Source: Azadirachta indica (Eukaryota > Streptophyta > Magnoliopsida > Sapindales > Meliaceae). Taken from it: DNA of 64,000 nucleotides. How positions within the stretch are numbered: position 1 is the first letter of the stretch; each line of letters begins with the position of its first letter. The position numbers and the translations under genes were made by a program. The stretch is taken from positions 12,356,350 through 12,420,349 of the forward strand of contig CM040452.1 in the NCBI GenBank assembly GCA_022749755.1, written 5' to 3'. Under the pieces are notes generated by a model. It saw only the letters and a list, made by a program, of their open reading frames with translations, did no database searches and was not told the DNA's origin. Positions 60,040 through 64,000 of this stretch are shown one piece after another.

Positions 60040-60567
60040 GGGAACGCCTGGTACATCAGGTCATCTTGCATTCCTTTAGTTGGCAATATGTTGAGGCCAA
60101 GCTTTTTTGGGGAGAGGAAAGACTAGACCATTGAGCGAGGAAATCTTGAGGCGAGAATTTTTGACTTGATAGTAAATTAGCTAGAGTTGAAGAACAAAGT
60201 GAAAAAGTGGAGGCAGTAGGTTGCGAAAGCTAAAGAGAATGCTAGGAGTGCTAAAGCGAGGCTGAAATTAAAGAGAGGGATGACCTGGCTCATCAGGTCA
60301 GCCTACATTTCCTTAGTTGGCAGTATCTCGAGGCCAAGCTTCTATGGGAGAAGAAAGATTAGGCCACTGAGTGGTGAAATCTTCAGCTGAGGATTTTTAA
60401 CCTGATAGTAAATTAGTTAGAGTTGGAGAACAAGGGAAAGAGTTGGGGCAGTAAGCTCTGAAAGGTGAGAAAAATGTTGGGAGTGCTGAGGCGAGGCTGA
60501 ACTTAAAGAAAGGGATGACCTCGCACATTAGGTCAACTTGCATTCCCTTAATTGGCAGCAAGCTAAG
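60040..60567 (+). repeat. Tandem repeat of about 236 bp, interrupted by the gypsy insertion
   Basis: Units begin at 60040, 60277 and 60512 (phrases GGGAACGCCTGG / GGGATGACCTGG / GGGATGACCTCG, then ATCAGGTCA, TTTAGTTGGCA, GAGGCCAAGCTT). The third unit stops after 56 bp at the LTR start. The frame reads as charged, coiled-coil-like sequence with stops, so it is probably a decayed coding repeat. Confidence 0.7.
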
Positions 60568-61193
60568 TGTCACGCCCCGCGTGAATAGTGCCTATGAACA
60601 GTAACCGTGACCAAGACGTTGTGCGGACAGAATTCGCGCGAGGGAAAATCCGGGACAAACGGGCACATGAGCTTTGGTAATACGACTCGTCGATAGAACG
60701 GGTTAAGTGGGGAAATGAGGCATTTAGGCCAAAGATCTATACATTCTTCCTTATTGGCATTATTGCACTTATAGCCCAATGTTAGCCCAATTAGCCCAAC
60801 TTCTAGAATGGAGGCCCAATTAGCCCAAGTTCTAGAATTGTGTAAATAGCATTATCATTTTGACCATTGTGTAGATATTTTCTAGGACATTTCTAGAAGG
60901 CCAATCCTAACCCTCAAAAGTGCATTGTGAGGTGCAATCTAGGCCGTCCATTTTATGTAAGTTTTCCTATAAATAGGTGAGGCCTCATTTGGCCAAACCA
61001 AGCAACCAAGTAGCAAAGCAATCAAGCAATAAACTTGAGTTGTGTAAATCACTCTTCACTCAAACTCTTATTGCTCTCTCTTCTATTCATAAGCTTCCGA
61101 TTTAGCGCATTGCGGGTGTCGAAGGCTTGCTTAGTGAACGGAGTTGCTAAGCGCCGCACGGTCGAAGCGAGTGAAGAGAGTGAGGCCGTGACA
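60568..61193 (+). repeat. Gypsy 5' LTR (626 bp)
   Basis: TGTCACGCC...CCGTGACA. It includes CTATAAATAGG (about 60969), a probable TATA box. It is nearly co-linear with 8523-7892 in reverse. Confidence 0.88.
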
Positions 61194-61195
61194 GT

Positions 61196-61207
61196 TGGTA
61201 TCAGAGC
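61196..61207 (+). promoter_or_regulatory. Gypsy primer-binding site (tRNA-iMet)
   Basis: TGGTATCAGAGC two bases after the LTR end. Confidence 0.85.
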
Positions 61208-61299
61208 TCAAGGTTGAGCAACACAAGGTTGGGCGGAGACCTTGTTGAGAGGGAGCTTTCGAATCAAAAGTTGCGTGAAGGGAAACTCTATCGAAAGGA

Positions 61300-64000
61300 A
61301 TGGCCAACGTTTCCGACGTTACCATTGCAGGTGAGGAGGTCCAAGTGCGGGGACGTGACGAGCAACGTCCTACCAAGGGTAGAAGCAAGAGGGCGCAGTT
61401 CAAGGACATGGTGGCTGGCTTGGACGCTCGAGTAGCTAGCGTGGAAGCTTTCGTGGCAAGTGTAGACTCACGCCTTGACGAGATGGAGCAGCGCTTCGAC
61501 GGGTTGGAAGCGGAGGACAATGCTCTTCGTGAGGTAGTGGAGGTGTCTACCGCCAAACTTGAGGATGCCTTCAAGCAAGAGTTGCTAGCGGTTCACGACC
61601 GTATGTTTAGGGACATCCGAGCCTACATTGATAGGGAACTCGCCACAATTAAGGAGGATGTGGCTTTGTGCAAGCGTGCGGCAGCAAGCGGGATGACTAC
61701 CACACGTGAAGCACCAAGAGTTGATGTCCCCAAGCCCAAGTCCTATAATGGCTCGAGGAGTGCCAAGGACGTGGACAACTTCTTGTGGGGGATCGAACAA
61801 TATGTCGAAGTGATGGGCATCACCGATGAACAAACCAAGGTACGTACCGCTACCCATTATCTAACCGATGTGGCTATGTTGTGGTGGAGAAGGAGGTACG
61901 GTGACATTGGTAAAGGGACATGCACCATCGAAACCTTCGATGATTTCAAGCGGGAACTCAAGCGGCAATTCTATCCGAAAAATGCCGAAGAGGAAGCACG
62001 AGGCCGGCTGCGACGCCTCAAACAATCCGGAAGCTTGCGGGACTACATCAAGGAGTTTACTAGCTTGGTGTTGGAGATTCCGGATATGAGCGACAAGGAT
62101 TCGCTCTTTTTCTTCATGGATGGGCTCCAAGGATGGGCAAAGACGGAGCTTAGGAGACGAAGTGTGCAAGATCTTGCAACCGCAATAGCCGTTGCGGAGA
62201 CTCTCACTGATTACTCAAGTGAGCGATCAAATACCAAGGCCAAGGACAAGAAGGGTGGCCAAGGTAAAGATGGGGGAGACCATAGCAAATGGCAAGGAGA
62301 TGGTTTCCGCAAACCACCTAGCGGCAAAGAGAAGCCGAGGAATGACAAAGAGAGGGATTCCAAACCTTCTCGAAATTGCTACTTTTGCGATGGTCCTCAT
62401 TGGATGCGGGATTGTCCGAAGAGGAAGGCATTGAACGCCATGGTGGCTCGTGCGGATGAACCACCAAGTCGAGAGGGTGACGCGGTGATGGGTTCTTTGC
62501 AACTACTCAATGCCATTCAAGCAGTTCCGGAGGCACAAGCAAAGGGGCTTATCTATGTTGATGTGGTGATCAACAAGGTACGTACAAAAGCCTTAGTTGA
62601 TACTGGTGTCTCACATAACTTTGTGCAGGTTGACGAGGCCAAACGACTAGGTCTCAAGGTGACCAACAAAGGCGGCACCATGAAGGCAGTAAATTCGGTC
62701 GCTAAACCAATCAAAGGTGTAGCGCAGAAGGTTGAAACCACCATCGGAGAATGGAAAGGACCGATAGATTGGTCGGTAGTACCTATGGACGACCACAAAA
62801 TTGTGCTTGGGATGGATTTCTTCGATCAAATGAAGGTCGTACCGGTACCATTTGCCAACACCATGTGCATCCTTGATAGAGGCAAGGCGTGCATGGTTCC
62901 GATGTTAAGATCAAGTAAGGTGGAGACTAAGACACTCTCGACCATTAACTTAAGTATTCCCGAGGGAAAGCTAGTAGGGAGGATCAAAGAAGGATTGAGC
63001 CAAGACCCTCTAGCCAAAAATATAGTGGTGCTCGCACACGAGGGGAAGACAAGACGGTTTTGGCTTGACGACAGATTGCTCTACGCCAAGGGAAGGCGAA
63101 TTTTTGTGCCGAAGTGGGGTGGTTTGAGGAAAGAGCTTATCAAGGAATGCCATGATTCCAAGTGGGCTGGACACCCCGGGGCTAAGCGCACCAATGCTTT
63201 GTTGGAAAATTCGTACTATTGGCCAAGGATGCGGGAAGATGTCGAGGCCTACGTGCGGACATGTCTTGTATGCCAACAAGACAAAATTGAGCAACGAGCA
63301 TCCGGTGGGTTACTTGAGCCATTACCAATTCCGAACAAGCCATGGGAAAGCGTTTCCATGGATTTCATCACGTCACTACCGAAATCGGAGGGGTATGGAA
63401 GTATCATTGTGGTGGTGGATTGTTTTAGCAAATACGCGGTTTTTATACCGGCACCTACGGATTGCACAGCGGAAGAAGCTGCAAAATTATTCCTAAAGCA
63501 TGTGGTGAAGCTTTGGGGAGTGCCGAATAATATTATAAGTGATCGCGATCCACGGTTTACCGGGAAGTTTTGGTCCGAGTTATTCAAGCTACTTGGAACG
63601 GACCTTAATTTTTCTACAAGCTTTCATCCTCAAAGTGACGGACAAACCGAGTGTGTCAATGCACTGCTCGAACTATACTTGAGGCACTATGTGAGTGCCA
63701 ACCAAAGGGATTGGGCTAAGTTGCTAGATGTGGCTCAATTTTCTTACAACTTGCAGCGGAGCGAGGCGACTAATAGGAGTCCGTTCGAGATCGTGTTGGG
63801 ACGACAACCGATGACTCCACATGCACTAGCCTCAAGTTATGATGGGAAAAGTCTGGGAACTTTCAACAGGCCAAGGCATGGCATGAACAAGCCGATTTAG
63901 CTAGGGCATATCTAGATAAGGTGGCTAAGAAGATGAAGAAGTGGGCGGACAATAACCGAAGGGACGTGGAGTTCCAAGAGGGGGACCAAGTCATGGTGAA
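61300..64000 (+). pseudogene. Gag-protease-integrase polyprotein without RT; late frameshift; partial
   Basis: Open from ATG 61300 for 866 codons to 63900. Approximate residues: coiled-coil-rich gag 35-125; gag core 190-300; zinc knuckle C360, C363, H367, C372; protease D434-T-G; integrase HHCC at H618, H625, C655, C658; catalytic D688, D748 and E784 (spacing D,D35E). Residue 786 is Cys, where the sibling has Arg in DGQTERVN. Between protease (ending about 540) and the pre-integrase linker (from about 546, LSTINLSIPEGK) there is no YxDD, no RT fingers and no RNase H. A one-base loss near 63862 compared with the sibling shifts the frame; the original frame continues from 63870 to the window end (AKAWHEQADLARAYL...). 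The chromodomain would lie beyond the window. Apart from that indel this copy looks young. Confidence 0.9.

Larger units (their letters stand above)
60568..64000 (+). mobile_element. Ty3/gypsy chromovirus lacking RT, plus-strand copy (cut by window end)
   Basis: 5' LTR 60568-61193, primer-binding site 61196-61207, and a coding region from 61300 that is still open in essence at the window edge. Its LTR, primer-binding site and coding sequence are closely similar to the minus-strand element at 4446-8523. RT and RNase H are absent at the same junction. The presumed 5-bp target duplication would be CTAAG (60563-60567); the right side lies outside the window. Confidence 0.88.

Noticed and set aside
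1..64000. CRISPR array, bacterial operon or organellar insertion
   Set aside because: No regularly spaced direct repeats, no Shine-Dalgarno-led gene strings, and no chloroplast or mitochondrial genes were seen.

Overview
The window is plant nuclear DNA, most likely from a eudicot. The evidence is AT-rich intergenic DNA, GT-AG introns, a LOS4/DDX19-type helicase gene with plant-style exons, and relics of plant pentatricopeptide-repeat and lectin-type receptor kinase genes. Most of the rest is plant-type mobile DNA: Ty3/gypsy chromovirus, Ty1/copia, TRIM, Mutator-like and hAT. I cannot fix the species from sequence alone. There are no bacterial features, CRISPR arrays or rRNA, and no convincing tRNA.

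Layout. 1-3507 is AT-rich DNA with one hAT-like MITE (1587-2005). 3508-8648 is a nested block: a TRIM element (3561-4423) fused to the truncated 3' LTR of a minus-strand gypsy element (about 4446-8523), with the block bracketed by a 53-bp direct repeat. 11796-13190 is an intron-containing pseudogene of a conserved plant family that I cannot name. 15929-22905 is a decayed Mutator-like element with a plus-strand transposase and a convergent minus-strand DUF1985/Ulp1-like gene. 23000-28610 is a decayed SIRE-like copia element on the minus strand. 29560-31232 is an internally deleted hAT relic. 31930-32284 is a PPR pseudogene. 32930-38491 holds a SIRE-type solo LTR and a diverged tandem duplication.

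38531-42183 (minus) is the most gene-like locus: an eight-exon DEAD-box helicase of the LOS4/DBP5/DDX19 family (mRNA export). It appears to carry two single-base deletions, so it is either a young pseudogene or has base errors. Upstream of it are at least three further LOS4-derived fragments (42958-44712). Two minus-strand copia elements follow (44716-48884 and 48999-54362), then a receptor-kinase C-terminal fragment (54363-54846), a long gene-poor stretch with short tandem repeats and hairpins, and at 60568-64000 a second, plus-strand copy of the gypsy family, cut off by the window edge.

The most interesting observation is that both gypsy copies encode gag, protease and integrase, but the reverse transcriptase/RNase H module is cleanly absent at the same in-frame junction. 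The minus copy also shows the terminal chromodomain. This points to a transposition-competent, RT-less lineage that depends on an autonomous relative. The neighbouring TRIM shares LTR termini and primer-binding site with it, so it may use the same machinery.
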